The notes under the pieces: generated by a model | Told to the model about the DNA's origin: nothing | Databases searched by the model: none | Seen by the model: the letters and a program-made list of their open reading frames with translations, nothing else | Shown here: positions 1-7,065 of the stretch, piece by piece | How the letters are laid out: every line of letters starts with the position of its first letter | Position numbering within the stretch: the stretch's first letter is position 1 | Translations under genes and position numbers: made by a program | DNA from: Methylophilales bacterium UBA4017 | GTDB taxonomy: Bacteria; Pseudomonadota; Gammaproteobacteria; Burkholderiales; Methylophilaceae | DNA: 17,080 bases | Direction of reading: 5' to 3' | NCBI GenBank assembly: GCA_002384685.1 | Contig: DGAZ01000032.1 | Location: 11,501 to 28,580, forward strand

Positions 1-1716
1 TTGAAACAGACAATCGGAGAGTCTGCTGGAACGCAGACATTCGATTCGGTTATGAAGTCCGATGTCATTATGATTATTGGGGCAAATCCAACTGATGGGC
101 ACCCAGTTTTTGCATCACAGATGAAGCGCAGACTGAGAGCAGGGGCTAAATTAATTATTGTTGATCCTCGGGAAATTGATCTTGTTAAGAAATCGGTCCA
201 TATTAAAGCGGATTATCATTTAAAGCTTAAGCCTGGCTCGAATGTAGCAACCATCAATGCTCTGTCGCATGTGATCGTTACCGAAGGGTTAGTTGATGAG
301 GAGTTTGTAAAAGAAAGGTGTGAGATTGAATCATTTAATATATGGAAAGAGTTTGTTGCGCTAGAAAGGAATTCACCGGAGGCATTGGAGGTCGATACTG
401 GTATACCAGCAAATATTGTTCGTGATGCAGCCAGACTATTCGCTTCAGAACCTAACGGAGCTATTTATTATGGCCTAGGAGTAACAGAGCATAGCCAAGG
501 ATCAACTATGGTTATGGGCATTGCTAATTTAGCTATGGCTACAGGAAATGTTGGCCGAGAGGGGGTTGGAATAAACCCATTAAGAGGTCAAAATAACGTT
601 CAGGGAGCTTGTGATATGGGATCATTCCCCCATGAGTTTCCTGGGTATAGACATGTCTCAGATACAACCACTCGGACTGCATTGGAAGATGCATGGAATG
701 TTAAGCTTCAAGGAGAGCCGGGATTACGAATTCCCAATATGCTGGATGAAGCGATATCAGGAAAATTTAAAGCCCTTTATTGTGAAGGCGAAGATATTGC
801 ACAATCAGATCCCAATACGCAGCATGTCACTCACGCATTAGAGTCAATGGAGTGCGTTATTGTTCAAGACCTCTTCTTAAATGAAACGGCAATGTATGCG
901 CACGTATTCTTACCAGGTTCTTCATTCTTAGAAAAAAATGGCACATTTACAAATGCAGAGAGAAGAATTTCTCCAGTAAGAAAAGTGATGCAGCCTAAGA
1001 ATGGTTATGAAGACTGGGAAATCACAGTGATGCTTTCCAATGCGCTTGGCTACCCAATGAATTATAAGCATGCCAGCGAAATAATGGATGAGATTGCAAG
1101 TCTTACTCCAACATTCAAAGGGGTAAGTTTCGAAAAATTAGATGAGCTTGGAAGCATTCAGTGGCCTTGCAATGATGAAAGTCCAAACGGAACGCCGACT
1201 ATGCATATTGATAAATTTGTACGAGGAAAGGGAAAGTTTTTTGTTACAGAGTATGTACCTACAACCGAAAAAGTTAATAATAAATTCCCATTAATCATGA
1301 CAACAGGCCGTATTTTGTCGCACTACAACGTCGGGGCCCAAACAAGACGAACAAAAAATATTAAATGGCATGACGAAGATTTGGTGGAGATTCATCCACA
1401 TGATGCAGAGGAGCGCGGCATTATTGAAAACGATTGGGTGGGCATTACGAGTAGAGCTGGAGAGACAGTATTGCGAGCAAAAATAACTGAAAGAGTTCAG
1501 CCTGGCGTGGTTTACACTACGTTCCATCATCCAGAATCAGGTGCCAACGTCATAACTACTGACAATACTGACTGGGCAACAAATTGCCCAGAGTTTAAGG
1601 TAACAGCAGTCCAGCTGATTAAAGTATCAGAGCTTTCAACATGGCAAAATCAATATAATGATTTCAGTAAAAAACAAATTAATTTTTTAAAAAAAGACGA
1701 TGCCAAGGTTGATTAG
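1..1716 (+). CDS. fdsA: NAD-dependent formate dehydrogenase, molybdenum alpha subunit (5' truncated)
   Basis: Catalytic subunit of the soluble molybdenum formate dehydrogenase, which oxidises formate to CO2 and passes electrons through Fe-S clusters to the NAD-reducing subunits. The window opens inside the gene. The leading TTG is probably an internal Leu codon, because about 571 residues are present and FdsA proteins are roughly 950. Visible are the molybdopterin oxidoreductase signatures GESAGTQTF (residues 6-14), GANPTDGHPVFA (27-38) and NPLRGQNNVQGACDMG (192-207). LPGSSFLEKNGTFTNAERR follows (304-322). The C-terminal dinucleotide-binding domain starts near PLIMTTGR (430-437). The active-site Cys-His that ligates molybdenum normally lies a few residues before the GESAGTQ segment, so it is expected just outside the window, along with the N-terminal Fe-S domains. 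The adjacent fdhD and fdsD genes, in the Ralstonia fdsGBACD order, support the soluble NAD-linked assignment over a membrane FdnG/FdhF type. The stop TAG is 8 bases before fdhD. Confidence 0.96.
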   Translation: MKQTIGESAGTQTFDSVMKSDVIMIIGANPTDGHPVFASQMKRRLRAGAKLIIVDPREIDLVKKSVHIKADYHLKLKPGSNVATINALSHVIVTEGLVDEEFVKERCEIESFNIWKEFVALERNSPEALEVDTGIPANIVRDAARLFASEPNGAIYYGLGVTEHSQGSTMVMGIANLAMATGNVGREGVGINPLRGQNNVQGACDMGSFPHEFPGYRHVSDTTTRTALEDAWNVKLQGEPGLRIPNMLDEAISGKFKALYCEGEDIAQSDPNTQHVTHALESMECVIVQDLFLNETAMYAHVFLPGSSFLEKNGTFTNAERRISPVRKVMQPKNGYEDWEITVMLSNALGYPMNYKHASEIMDEIASLTPTFKGVSFEKLDELGSIQWPCNDESPNGTPTMHIDKFVRGKGKFFVTEYVPTTEKVNNKFPLIMTTGRILSHYNVGAQTRRTKNIKWHDEDLVEIHPHDAEERGIIENDWVGITSRAGETVLRAKITERVQPGVVYTTFHHPESGANVITTDNTDWATNCPEFKVTAVQLIKVSELSTWQNQYNDFSKKQINFLKKDDAKVD

Positions 1717-1724
1717 GTTTGTAA

Positions 1725-2552
1725 GTGAGACCTGTTAGGCTCATTCAGTCTGGGCAATCAGTTTTTAAAAGCCTGGCGCTTAAAAAAGATAAAAGTTCTT
1801 CTGAGGTTTTGGAGTTACTTGCTGAAGAAACTCCTATAGCAATGGTTTACAATGGAATATCTCATGCTGTAATGATGGCAACACCAGATGACCTTGAAGA
1901 TTTTGCATTAGGCTTTTCTATCGCTGAAAATATTATCGACTCGACTGAAGATGTATATGCGGTAGAAATTCATACAACTGATAACGGCATTGAGCTTAAA
2001 ATAAATATATCAGCCGAAACCTTCAGCAGACTAAAAGAAAATCGAAGAAGCTTGATAGGGCGAACAGGTTGCGGGCTATGTGGAACGGAAAGTTTAAATC
2101 AGTTTAAAAAAACACAAAATTCTCTCAACTCAACTCAATCACGCGCAACATTTTCCTCTGACAATATTATTAAATCATTAAGTAAGTTTTCTAATCACCA
2201 GTTACTACAACAACAAACTGGATCAACACATGCGTCAGCATTGTGTGATAATCAAGGACAATTTTTACTAACCAGAGAGGATGTTGGACGTCATAATGCT
2301 TTAGATAAAATTATCGGCGCGAGCTTAAAAATAAAAAATAGAGACTTTAATACTCTATTTTTAATTACATCTAGCAGAGCCAGTTATGAAATGGTACAAA
2401 AGGCAGCTAAACTCAATGTGTGTTTATTAGTGGCTATATCAGCTCCAACGGCATTAGCTGTAAGGCTTGCAAACAAGCTAGGAATCACGTTAATTGGTTT
2501 TGCTAGAAATGAAAAGTACAATATTTACACACACAAAGACAGAATTAAATAG
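1725..2552 (+). CDS. fdhD: Formate dehydrogenase accessory sulfurtransferase FdhD (FdsC)
   Basis: Chaperone that binds the bis-molybdopterin guanine dinucleotide cofactor and supplies the terminal sulfur ligand needed for active formate dehydrogenase. The 275-residue length is normal. The diagnostic CGLCG motif is present, with Cys116 and Cys119, preceded by the GRTG turn. The N-terminal half has the usual LAEETPIAMVYNG and ATPDDLEDFALGF blocks, and the C-terminal half has LTREDVGRHNALDKIIGAS and a TSSRASYEMVQKAA block. The start is GTG, 8 bases after the fdsA stop; the upstream sequence is a poor Shine-Dalgarno match, so translation is probably coupled to fdsA. In Ralstonia and Rhodobacter fds operons this gene is named fdsC and sits between the alpha and delta subunit genes, as here. 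The family assignment is very secure; the exact start is less certain. Confidence 0.96.
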   Translation: MRPVRLIQSGQSVFKSLALKKDKSSSEVLELLAEETPIAMVYNGISHAVMMATPDDLEDFALGFSIAENIIDSTEDVYAVEIHTTDNGIELKINISAETFSRLKENRRSLIGRTGCGLCGTESLNQFKKTQNSLNSTQSRATFSSDNIIKSLSKFSNHQLLQQQTGSTHASALCDNQGQFLLTREDVGRHNALDKIIGASLKIKNRDFNTLFLITSSRASYEMVQKAAKLNVCLLVAISAPTALAVRLANKLGITLIGFARNEKYNIYTHKDRIK

Positions 2553-2564
2553 TAGAATCCGTTT

Positions 2565-2777
2565 ATGCAAAATGACAATTTAATTAAAATGGCAAATCAA
2601 ATAGGCAGTTTTTTTAAAGGCTACCCAGACCAAGAGTATGCTGCAAAAGAAATTGCATCCCATATGAAGCGATTTTGGGCGCCATCAATGCGGGAAACAA
2701 TAAAAAGTATCTCGTCCGCTGGAAGCGAGACAATGCTCGATGATATTGTCAGAACGGCCATAACAAAACACCTCTAG
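2565..2777 (+). CDS. fdsD: Formate dehydrogenase delta subunit
   Basis: Small 70-residue subunit of the NAD-dependent molybdenum formate dehydrogenase, bound to the alpha subunit in the FdsABGD complex and needed for stable, active enzyme. The family pattern is clear: LIKMANQIGSFF at residues 6-17, a PDQEYAAKEIASHMKRFW block at 21-38, then P-S-M-R and a predicted helical tail ending DDIVRTAITKHL. There is no signal peptide or membrane segment, which fits a cytosolic subunit. It starts 12 bases after the fdhD stop and is the last gene of the fds operon. Its TAG stop lies only two bases from the stop codon of the converging glycosyltransferase gene, with no hairpin in between. The assignment rests on motif resemblance plus operon position. 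Confidence 0.9.
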   Translation: MQNDNLIKMANQIGSFFKGYPDQEYAAKEIASHMKRFWAPSMRETIKSISSAGSETMLDDIVRTAITKHL

Positions 2778-2779
2778 CT

Positions 2780-4414
2780 CTACTTCGATAGTAAAATATA
2801 ATAAAATTTATCCTTAGTTCGTTTGCCAGTCCAAATCTCCTTCCAATTTTTATATTCCGCAGGAATTTCATTGCCATTAGATAGGGATATTAGAGCCAAA
2901 CGACAAATTTTCTCTTGATTCGCTGGGTTTGTTGGTTTAACTTTGGTGTAATAATGTACCAAGTCAATATGACTGGTTGATATGTTATGGGCATATAAAC
3001 AACTTGAGGATTGAGAAAGAATAGGTTTGAGCTCAAGGTAGATAGTTTTATGACTTTTTCTGTTATCAATAAATGGTCCCCAAAGCATAATCAGGGTGGT
3101 CCAGATCATAGTGATCCCGATAGCCCAGTTAGTAATTGATGATCTATTCGTTATTTTATTATTTGCTGCATTTATTAACCAAAAAGCCGTAAGGAATAGT
3201 GCAGCAAGGAAATGGATAATCCGGAAATCCGCGGCTGCTTCACCAGACAGAAAAAACATTCGTTCATATATTTTGGCAGGAAAACCAGTTTGCATAGCAA
3301 ACCAACCAAGCCATATCAAAAAGCTAATGAAACCAAAGACCAGTATCCCAAACCAATTTAATGCGCTTGCATAGCTTCTCTTAAGAAGGTCGATAGAGCC
3401 AACAGCCAAGAGGCAAAATGGCAAGATGAATGGCATCCAATTAATCTGATCTTCTCGGATACTAAATGAAATGATTAAAAAATAGGTAAGGATAAAAATA
3501 ATAGGAAGCAAGGTTCTTTTTTGCGCAAGCAAGCTCCTATAATTTCTACAAGCAATCCAGATAGCTAAAGGAAATGCAGGCCATGTAAACCAAGATAGTC
3601 CTTGCAGGTTATACCAAAAATTAGGATCGCTATTAAAGTGTGGCTGACTAATCCATGCCAAAAATAAGTCGGCATCAGACTGATAAAACAAGAATAGCCA
3701 TAAACCAATAATGCACGAAAAAATTAGGTAAGAGATGCTTAAAAAAATAAAATACCTTTTATTCATCCAAAATGTAAAGCATCCTAATAAAAAGGAAGTC
3801 AATACAACCGATAAGGTAGGTACGATCCCGATAGATAAGAAAACAATGGATAGCCCAACCCCCAAAATAACGCTGGCGCGGAAGGGCCTCCTAAAATAAA
3901 GTGAGAAAGAGTAAAGGCTTAATGAAAAGCCTGCAAGAGCTGCAACTTCAGGTGAAAGCGTATGAATATTTAAAATTAGACCTACCGAAGCAATGAAAAG
4001 TAAGCCAGCAGTCCTACCAAATCCTGTCCCATACAATTCTCTTGTTAATAGACCAAGCGAGATCATGGTAATTGATACCCACATGGCATTGGCAATTCTT
4101 GCTCCGTCATGTATTTCTAGAAATGGAGAAAAAAGTTTTGCAAAAGCAGCACCAAAGAAGGCATATAAAGGTGGGTAAAACGGAATGGAGTTACTTGCAT
4201 TGCTTGGGTGAATAAATTGATTGTGCTGAAAAATTTCTAAAATTTGACTAATGCTAGCCGATTCATGAGGCCGCCAAGGCTCGTGCCCTACAAGTCCGGT
4301 AAAAATCCATATGAAGCTAAGGAAAAAAAAGAAATGCAGCTTTGTTTTTTCCCCAAGAATTTTTCTTGGAGAGGCCATATTCCCCTGCCAGTCATGATCT
4401 AAGTGAATTTTCAT
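2780..4414 (-). CDS. GT-C fold membrane glycosyltransferase (ArnT/PMT, family 39-like)
   Basis: Polytopic inner-membrane protein of 544 residues. A short basic N-terminus leads into a first membrane span at about residues 27-43. The segment HEPWRPHESA (44-53) follows at the position of the acidic first-loop motif of GT-C enzymes. About ten or more further hydrophobic spans run to residue 445, and then comes a soluble C-terminal domain of about 95 residues. This layout matches bacterial lipid-linked-sugar transferases of the ArnT/PMT type, which use polyprenyl-phosphate sugars on the periplasmic side; the substrate cannot be read from the sequence. Related proteins usually read G-H-D-P-W-K-P-D-E here, so His50 in place of Asp is odd. 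ATG at 4414 has no Shine-Dalgarno. An alternative ATG at 4378 (Met13) is preceded by AGGGG but with only a few bases of spacing. The gene lies downstream of the rpmE terminator and converges with fdsD. Confidence 0.82.
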   Translation of the reverse strand: MKIHLDHDWQGNMASPRKILGEKTKLHFFFFLSFIWIFTGLVGHEPWRPHESASISQILEIFQHNQFIHPSNASNSIPFYPPLYAFFGAAFAKLFSPFLEIHDGARIANAMWVSITMISLGLLTRELYGTGFGRTAGLLFIASVGLILNIHTLSPEVAALAGFSLSLYSFSLYFRRPFRASVILGVGLSIVFLSIGIVPTLSVVLTSFLLGCFTFWMNKRYFIFLSISYLIFSCIIGLWLFLFYQSDADLFLAWISQPHFNSDPNFWYNLQGLSWFTWPAFPLAIWIACRNYRSLLAQKRTLLPIIFILTYFLIISFSIREDQINWMPFILPFCLLAVGSIDLLKRSYASALNWFGILVFGFISFLIWLGWFAMQTGFPAKIYERMFFLSGEAAADFRIIHFLAALFLTAFWLINAANNKITNRSSITNWAIGITMIWTTLIMLWGPFIDNRKSHKTIYLELKPILSQSSSCLYAHNISTSHIDLVHYYTKVKPTNPANQEKICRLALISLSNGNEIPAEYKNWKEIWTGKRTKDKFYYILLSK

Positions 4415-4423
4415 ATGACTTTA

Positions 4424-4429
4424 ATCATA
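4424..4429 (-). promoter_or_regulatory. Possible -10 element for the GT-C glycosyltransferase
   Basis: On the minus strand TATGAT matches the -10 consensus at 5 of 6 positions and ends nine bases before the start codon at 4414, so transcription would begin within a few bases of the ATG. The -35 position falls inside the rpmE terminator hairpin and reads CAGCAT, which is a poor match. An AT-rich genome gives such hexamers by chance, so this is only a suggestion. Confidence 0.25.
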
Positions 4430-4432
4430 TAT

Positions 4433-4461
4433 AAAAAAAGGCAGCTATGCTGCCTTTTTTT
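4433..4461 (-). terminator. Intrinsic terminator of rpmE
   Basis: Perfect GC-rich stem GGCAGC (4440-4445) / GCTGCC (4449-4454) with a three-base loop, flanked by seven A's on one side and seven T's on the other. Read on the minus strand it lies 13 bases beyond the rpmE stop codon, so it is the rpmE terminator. The A and T flanks make it symmetric, so it would also stop plus-strand transcription. It separates rpmE from the co-directional glycosyltransferase gene. Confidence 0.92.
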
Positions 4462-4474
4462 ACTTGTTTTTTTA

Positions 4475-4675
4475 TTACATACCGTATTTTTGTTTAAATT
4501 TCTCTACCCGTCCAGCAGTGTCTAATATTTTTTGCTTGCCTGTATAGAAAGGATGACACTTTGAACAGACCTCAATACTAAGGTCTTTTCCAATAGTTGA
4601 CTGGGTTTTAAATGTGCTACCACAGCTACAAGTTACATTAACTTCTGGATAGTTTGGATGAATATCTTTTTTCAT
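4475..4675 (-). CDS. rpmE: 50S ribosomal protein bL31 (zinc-binding form)
   Basis: Ribosomal large-subunit protein bL31, 66 residues, close to the usual length. The N-terminus MKKDIHPNYP and the C-terminal HPFYTGKQKILDTAGRVEKF block are canonical. Cys16, Cys18, Cys37 and Cys40 form the two C-x(1-2)-C pairs of the zinc-binding (C+) form, as distinct from the zinc-free ykgM/rpmE2 type. ATG at 4675 is preceded by AAAGAG at suitable spacing, which decides the start. The gene has its own candidate promoter in the gap after rho and a strong intrinsic terminator beyond its stop, so it looks like a one-gene unit. Confidence 0.98.
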   Translation of the reverse strand: MKKDIHPNYPEVNVTCSCGSTFKTQSTIGKDLSIEVCSKCHPFYTGKQKILDTAGRVEKFKQKYGM

Positions 4676-4704
4676 AGTGGTGCTCTTTATTGAATTAAGG
4701 CGTA

Positions 4705-4733
4705 ATTATTAATGATTATGGGACAAAAATCAA
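4705..4733 (-). promoter_or_regulatory. Candidate rpmE promoter
   Basis: Minus strand: TTGATT (4733-4728) as -35, 17 bases, then AATAAT (4710-4705) as -10. This gives a start near 4698 and a leader of about 23 bases carrying the AAAGAG ribosome binding site. It is the best sigma-70-like pair in the 72-base rho-rpmE gap. The -35 lies inside an AT-rich inverted repeat. It is supported by consensus match and position only. Confidence 0.35.
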
Positions 4734-4749
4734 TAAATATTATTGATTT
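4727..4749 (-). terminator. AT-rich inverted repeat after rho, possible weak terminator
   Basis: AAATCAATAA (4727-4736) and TTATTGATTT (4740-4749) are perfectly complementary over ten base pairs with a three-base loop. On the minus strand the stem begins in the rho stop codon and is followed by a short run of T's (the stem's own TTT plus two more). Position and T-run suit a rho-gene terminator, but the stem has only two G-C pairs, so it would be weak. It overlaps the candidate rpmE -35. Confidence 0.3.
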
Positions 4750-6007
4750 AGCCACGCCTCATGCTATCGAAGAAATCATTATTATTTTTGGTTGACTTCA
4801 CTTTATCCAGGAGAAATTCCATAGCTTCAAGCTCATCCATTGGATACAGGAGCTTTCTAAGAACCCATATCTTTTGTAATACATCTGCAGGAATAAGTAA
4901 TTCTTCTCTTCGAGTACTTGATTTGTTGACATTTATTGCAGGGTAAACTCTTTTTTCCGCCATTCTTCGATCCAGGTGTATCTCCATATTACCCGTACCT
5001 TTAAATTCTTCATAAATTACGTCATCCATTCTGGACCCAGTATCCACTAATGCTGTTGCAAGTATAGTCAGCGATCCGCCTTCTTCAATATTTCTTGCCG
5101 CCCCAAAAAAACGTTTAGGTTTCTGGAGTGCATTTGCATCCACACCACCTGTCAGCACCTTTCCTGATGATGGGATAACTGTATTATAGGCCCTTGCTAA
5201 CCTAGTAATAGAATCTAGGAGAATCACTACATCTTTTTTGTGCTCAACTAATCTCTTTGCTTTTTCTAGGACCATTTCTGCAACCTGCACATGCCTGGTT
5301 GCTGGCTCATCAAAGGTAGACGCTAAAACTTCACCTTTAACTGACCTAGTCATTTCAGTAACTTCTTCTGGCCTCTCATCAATTAGCAATACAATCAAGG
5401 AAACGTCTGGATGGTTTGAGGTAATTGCATGGGCAATATTCTGCATCATGACGGTTTTCCCACTTTTAGGACTAGCGACTATCAAGCCCCTCTGCCCTTT
5501 TCCTACCGGAGAAATCATATCAATCACTCTGCTGGTGTAGTTTTCAACACCTTCCGTATCTCTTTCAAGCGTTAAAGGCTCTGTAGGGAATAAGGGGGTA
5601 AGGTTTTCAAATAAAATTTTATTTTTCGTATTTTCTGGAGCATCATTATTTACTTTGTCTACCTTGACTAGAGCAAAATACCGTTCGCTATCCTTGGGTG
5701 TTCTAATTTCTCCCTCAATTGTGTCACCCGTATGAAGGTTAAATCTTCTTATCTGTGAGGGAGACACATAAATATCATCGGGACCTGCAAGATAAGAGGC
5801 CTCTGCGGATCTTAAGAAACCAAAGCCATCGGACAATACTTCAAGTGTTCCGCTACCAAAAAGTACCTGACCATTTTTTGCCTGATTTTTTAATAGGGCA
5901 AAAATTAGATCTTGCTTGCGCATCCTTCCGGTATTTTCAATTTTTTCAGCGATAGCTAAATTAACTAACTCAGCAATGGGAAGATGTTTCAGATCAGATA
6001 GATGCAT
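4748..6007 (-). CDS. rho: Transcription termination factor Rho
   Basis: Hexameric RNA-dependent ATPase that releases RNA polymerase from untranslated transcripts. Starting at the ATG at 6007 gives MHLSDLKHL and 419 residues, exactly the Escherichia coli length, so key residues keep E. coli numbering. These are Walker A ASPKSGKT (178-185) with Lys184, Walker B VVILLD (260-265), and Arg366 in TRREEL. The N-terminal cold-shock-like RNA domain (GFGFLRS, then YLAGPDDIYVSPSQIRRFNL) and the Q/R-loop region GGVDANALQKPKRFFGAARN are intact. The first Pro of the usual APPKAGKT is Ser here. A longer start at 6034 would add nine residues and overlap trxA, and it lacks family support. The gene follows trxA by ten bases and is probably co-transcribed with it, a common beta/gammaproteobacterial pairing. 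Confidence 0.98.
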   Translation of the reverse strand: MHLSDLKHLPIAELVNLAIAEKIENTGRMRKQDLIFALLKNQAKNGQVLFGSGTLEVLSDGFGFLRSAEASYLAGPDDIYVSPSQIRRFNLHTGDTIEGEIRTPKDSERYFALVKVDKVNNDAPENTKNKILFENLTPLFPTEPLTLERDTEGVENYTSRVIDMISPVGKGQRGLIVASPKSGKTVMMQNIAHAITSNHPDVSLIVLLIDERPEEVTEMTRSVKGEVLASTFDEPATRHVQVAEMVLEKAKRLVEHKKDVVILLDSITRLARAYNTVIPSSGKVLTGGVDANALQKPKRFFGAARNIEEGGSLTILATALVDTGSRMDDVIYEEFKGTGNMEIHLDRRMAEKRVYPAINVNKSSTRREELLIPADVLQKIWVLRKLLYPMDELEAMEFLLDKVKSTKNNNDFFDSMRRG

Positions 6008-6017
6008 AGTTGTTTTC

Positions 6018-6344
6018 TTATATGGTGCTGTCAATAAATGCAGCTAATTGTGATTTGGATAATGCCCCTACCTTAGTAGCTTCTATATTTCCGTCCTTAA
6101 ATATCATTAAGGTGGGTATACCTCGAACGCCATACTTTGCTGGGGTTTGAGGATTGTCGTCAATATTATGCTTAGCTATTATTAGCTTTCCCTCATACTC
6201 TGCAACCAAGGACTCTAGTATAGGTGCAATCATTTTGCAGGGCCCACACCACTCAGCCCAGTAGTCAACTAAGACGGGGATATTAGATTCTAAAACTATT
6301 TTTTGAAATGTGTCATCTGTTAGATGAATAATGGAGTTGCTCAT
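6018..6344 (-). CDS. trxA: Thioredoxin 1
   Basis: Cytosolic dithiol-disulfide oxidoreductase, 108 residues, the standard length. The active site WCGPCK has Cys33 and Cys36, preceded by the buried Asp27 in VDYWAEW. The cis-proline loop GIPTLMIF and the following GNIEATKVGA block are present. It reduces cellular disulfides such as those of ribonucleotide reductase. ATG at 6344 lacks a good Shine-Dalgarno. rho begins ten bases after its stop, forming a trxA-rho unit, and the 103-base gap upstream holds a candidate promoter. The identity is secure. Confidence 0.97.
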   Translation of the reverse strand: MSNSIIHLTDDTFQKIVLESNIPVLVDYWAEWCGPCKMIAPILESLVAEYEGKLIIAKHNIDDNPQTPAKYGVRGIPTLMIFKDGNIEATKVGALSKSQLAAFIDSTI

Positions 6345-6410
6345 AGATTAAATTGAATTTTGTTCTTAATGTTGATTTAAATTAGGAATTTATTACATGG
6401 AACTAAGCAA

Positions 6411-6439
6411 ACTATAAAACATAATTTTGAAACAAGCAA
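6411..6439 (-). promoter_or_regulatory. Candidate trxA-rho promoter
   Basis: Minus strand: TTGCTT (6439-6434), 17 bases, then TATAGT (6416-6411). The -10 matches at 5 of 6 positions and the -35 at 3 of 6. Transcription would start near 6404, leaving a leader of about 60 bases before trxA. It is placed correctly in the only sizeable gap upstream of trxA, but is supported by consensus alone. Confidence 0.35.
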
Positions 6440-6447
6440 TATGTTTT

Positions 6448-7020
6448 TTATTTTGCTATTTCAAATAAAGGTATAACTTTCTTCACCCCTCTTGATGATT
6501 TTGCAATTTTAATAGCGCTTGCTGCTTCCTCTTCGCTAAGTATTCCCATCAAATAAACGGTTTGCCTTTCAGTAAAAACTTTTACATGCAAAGGGAATAA
6601 TTTTGTTTCATTTTCCTGGATAAATAGCCTGGATTTAATATTAGCTGTGATTAATGTATCATTTGCTTCCGATTTGAGGCTACTATCCTCAGGATGGACT
6701 AAAAGAAAATTTTTGACGTCCTTAACACTTTCTATTTCCTGTATTTTGTTTGCGACTAAATCTTTGATTTCTTGCGACCTAACCTCACCGGTTATAACTA
6801 CCATTTGGTTGTAACTAACGAAGCTTACATTAGAGCCTGCATAAATATCTTGCGTCTCTAGTATGGCTTTAATTTCAATTTTTTGGTCAATGAATTGGGT
6901 TTCTACAGTACGCCTGTCAGAATAAGAAGTGGGGGCGCTTACAACAGCAACGGGTGCACATGCGACCAAATGAAGAGCAATTAAGCTAAATAGTATATAA
7001 AACTTGTATGATTTGACCAT
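6448..7020 (-). CDS. dolP: Dual BON-domain outer-membrane lipoprotein (DolP/YraP-like)
   Basis: Periplasm-facing lipoprotein of 190 residues; E. coli DolP has 191. A basic, hydrophobic signal ends in the lipobox LVAC, with Cys21 as the lipidated residue. Two BON domains follow. The first is at about 45-110 (YNQMVVITGEV), the second at about 117-190 (ANDTLITANIKSRLF, then VYLMGILSEEEA and the RGVKKVI end). The second domain resembles DolP most closely. DolP binds anionic phospholipid at the division site and supports BamA function and envelope integrity; that role is inferred for this protein. In many proteobacteria the order is rsmI, yraN, diaA, yraP; here dolP is divergent from rsmI with both intervening genes missing. 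No other Met offers an alternative start before the signal sequence, and the ATG has no Shine-Dalgarno. Confidence 0.9.
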   Translation of the reverse strand: MVKSYKFYILFSLIALHLVACAPVAVVSAPTSYSDRRTVETQFIDQKIEIKAILETQDIYAGSNVSFVSYNQMVVITGEVRSQEIKDLVANKIQEIESVKDVKNFLLVHPEDSSLKSEANDTLITANIKSRLFIQENETKLFPLHVKVFTERQTVYLMGILSEEEAASAIKIAKSSRGVKKVIPLFEIAK

Positions 7021-7026
7021 ACAATG

Positions 7027-7055
7027 ATTATATATTGAAATTAATTTTTTGAGAA
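7027..7055 (-). promoter_or_regulatory. Candidate dolP promoter, predicting a leaderless transcript
   Basis: Minus strand: TTCTCA (7055-7050), exactly 17 bases, then a perfect TATAAT (7032-7027). The -10 ends six bases before the dolP ATG at 7020, so initiation at the usual distance falls on the A of the start codon. The gap to rsmI is only 45 bases, which limits where the promoter can be. Confidence 0.5.
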
Positions 7056-7065
7056 TTTATTTACT

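Noticed and set aside
3096..3374. Plus-strand open frame of 92 codons inside the glycosyltransferase gene
   Set aside because: It is antisense to a clear membrane protein gene, with no family resemblance and no ribosome binding site. It is a shadow frame.
5238..5540. Plus-strand open frame of 100 codons inside rho
   Set aside because: It is antisense to the highly conserved Rho ATPase core, so its openness follows from codon constraints on rho.
6008..6034. Longer Rho N-terminus starting at ATG 6034
   Set aside because: It would overlap trxA by 17 bases and add nine residues not found in the family. The 6007 start gives exactly 419 residues with E. coli numbering.
6416..6447. AAAACATA / TATGTTTT inverted repeat after dolP as a terminator
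   Set aside because: It has eight almost purely A-T pairs with a 16-base loop, too weak to call, and it overlaps the better-supported trxA promoter.
7013..7036. TTGACC and TATATT as the rsmI promoter
   Set aside because: Each hexamer is good but the spacing is only 12 bases. No -10 stands at 16-18 bases from TTGACC, so no rsmI promoter is called.
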